A stretch of 64,000 bases of DNA. Source: Sycon ciliatum. Lineage: Eukaryota; Porifera; Calcarea; Leucosolenida; Sycettidae. Location: the NCBI RefSeq assembly GCF_964019385.1, contig NC_088643.1, positions 1,084,855 to 1,148,854 on the forward strand. The letters run 5' to 3'. The translations under genes were made by a program, and so were the position numbers. Below the pieces are notes generated by a model. The model was not told the origin of the DNA and made no database searches. It saw only the letters and a list, made by a program, of their open reading frames with translations. Shown here piece by piece: positions 62,632 to 64,000 of this stretch (position 1 is its first letter; each line of letters opens with the position of its first letter).

Positions 62632-62632
<1 letters not shown>

Positions 62633-62686
<54 letters not shown>

Positions 62687-62707
62687 AGGGGGAGGGAGGG
62701 AGGGAGA
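62633..62707. repeat. (GA)n / G-rich microsatellite
   Basis: gagaga repeat grading into ggggagggggagggagggag. Confidence 0.95.
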
Positions 62708-64000
62708 TGATAAGCAATTGCAGTGTCAATAGAGCGATCCAAGCACATTTCAAGCCGTCTTACTCACAGCAAGGTGATGTAACCACTGAAACTGACTGAT
62801 TTGGCTACTGGGGGCGGAGTTACAACTTGTGGCGAAGTAAAAGTCACCCCTGCATACGACATTAGTGGGTTGCTATGCACCCACCTACTGAGGCAATAGC
62901 AAAATCACACCTTAGTGGATCCAAAATAGAAATCTGATGTCAACTTAGTACTCCCTGGCCGTTTTGACGTCATCACTTTCGAGCCCTATTATCTGCGAAA
63001 GGTGGCTGCGACTTTAGAGCTGAATTTCCACCTTTTACAGAAATTTTCAGCCGATTCTGCCCGCGGAACCTCGCGCCACGAATTTGTAGTGTGGAACAGA
63101 GGGGCTTCGCGTCAGCATGCGTTTCTGACTCACGCAACGCGGACGCGAGCCGCAGTGGAACCCGGCCCTTAGTTAGTGCCCAGGTGTACAGCGAAAGACT
63201 TGCTGCTCCCTAAGCTGGCTGGGTGAGGGCCCTGGTGCGGATGAGGTTGTGAATCCATGGCCGCCAGACTTTTGTAGGTAACCAGTGCCTGCTCCAGCGC
63301 CGGGTGAGCCGGGTAATCCACCCGGTTGGGCGGCGCTTGGACCCGGTTGAAAATATAGTACCGGGTCACCTGTGACCCGGTTGGTACTTTACACTTTCGA
63401 ACTTTGAAAGGACTGACCACATGGCTTGTATGTGTCAGATACTTCTTCTTCTTTCGTAATTTTCTAATTCCTGCCCTCTCTTTTCTAAATGCGGCTTATC
63501 CATTCGCCTTTATGTCATTGGACCTAGTTCCCGTTTATTGTCCGAATTAAAATAAACCAACCAACCAGTTAAAGCATGTGCCTCGGCTGGTGAGACAGCG
63601 CCAGGTACATGTGTACCCGGTTACGACCCGGTTGAAATGGTTGCGCCAGGTACACGAGTACTCGGCTGTCCTACATACAATCCTAGAGCAGACACTGGTA
63701 ACGTCTCTGAAACCATCGAAGCAATCGTGGAGCGCAAGGTCTCCGGTCTTATAGCTGACGTTGGTGACGCAGACGTCGCCAATGACTCGCGTTCTCTGCT
63801 TCCTGCTCCGCTCGCCGCGCTCGGGGTAGAATGGCAGGATTCAGCGTGGTGAAGTACACTGAAACAGGCGATCGGCGAGGGCAGCTTTCCTGCCCGAATT
63901 ATTCAAACTGAAGAGCGAGAGTTCGCTGCGGAGACGCAGAACCGTCATGGCGCGAATTTCACTGACAGTAAAGGCAGCCATGGCTCGCGACAACAAGGAT
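62708..64000. other. No supported gene; GGTCACCTGTGACC-type palindromes
   Basis: accgggtcacctgtgacccggt (63361-63382) is a near-palindrome, and acccggttg(a/g) recurs at ~63320, 63350, 63380, 63617 and 63628, suggesting a repeat element. aaataaaccaaccaaccag at ~63550 looks like a retrotransposon tail. An open frame at 63637-63852 and the sequence running off the right edge match nothing I recognise. Confidence 0.4.

Noticed and set aside
63637..63852. 71-codon open frame near the right edge
   Set aside because: No recognised domain and repeats around its start; not enough support for a gene call.

Overview
This window comes from an animal nuclear genome, most likely an early-branching or otherwise divergent invertebrate. 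The evidence is intron-containing exons of a CBP/p300-type acetyltransferase, GT-AG splicing, a retroelement primer site complementary to animal initiator tRNA-Met, and a dense nest of eukaryotic transposons (Ty3/gypsy, BEL/Pao, R2-like, CR1/Jockey-type LINE, Penelope-like, hAT- and Harbinger-type MITEs). I cannot name the species. The only host gene I recognise is CBP/p300-like: one copy at 361-4405 (HAT core to ZZ finger, ZZ frameshifted), broken exons at 34.3 and 39.4 kb, and tandemly amplified fragments at 42.5-49.4 kb.

Layout. 1-4.4 kb: CBP/p300-like exons with old repeats in the introns. 4.4-12.5 kb: ~600-bp tandem repeats, LINE 3' ends and MITEs. 12.5-33.5 kb: a young Ty3/gypsy element (351-bp LTRs, 4-bp AAAG duplication) whose pol is split by a 15.2-kb insertion. 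34.3-39.6 kb: a second CBP/p300-like locus whose intron holds an R2-like retrotransposon flanked by 92-bp duplications. 39.6-49.4 kb: an array of CBP/p300-derived modules carrying two copies of a Penelope-like element. 49.9-50.7 kb: a composite fold-back element. 50.9-56.6 kb: a BEL/Pao element with LTRs that look identical but with RT/RNase H deleted. 57.2-59.9 kb: a Harbinger-type element nested in a hAT-type MITE. 60-62.6 kb: LINE remains. The last 1.4 kb is unassigned.

The standout is the 15.2-kb insertion at 14990-30212. It is an almost perfect palindrome: two ~7.6-kb arms around an 8-nt loop, flanked by a TA dinucleotide on both sides, so that removing it with one TA leaves the gypsy pol frame open. 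I noticed only one substitution and one single-base indel between the arms. Each arm carries cellular- or virus-like genes and no recognisable transposase, integrase or polymerase: a zinc-ribbon TFIIB-like protein, an unknown 246-aa protein, a RING-H2 protein with about eight HREDGPA-type repeats, a compact spliced gene with two zinc fingers, and a small basic ORF. Two genes have a TATA box 50-90 bp before the ATG, and one has 33-bp repeats with inverted CCAAT boxes upstream. The two TFIIB-like genes diverge from the palindrome centre. Palindromic motifs lie near both ends, and each arm has a ~1.15-kb TTG-based minisatellite. This looks like a mobile or virus-derived inverted dimer of a kind I cannot place in a known family.
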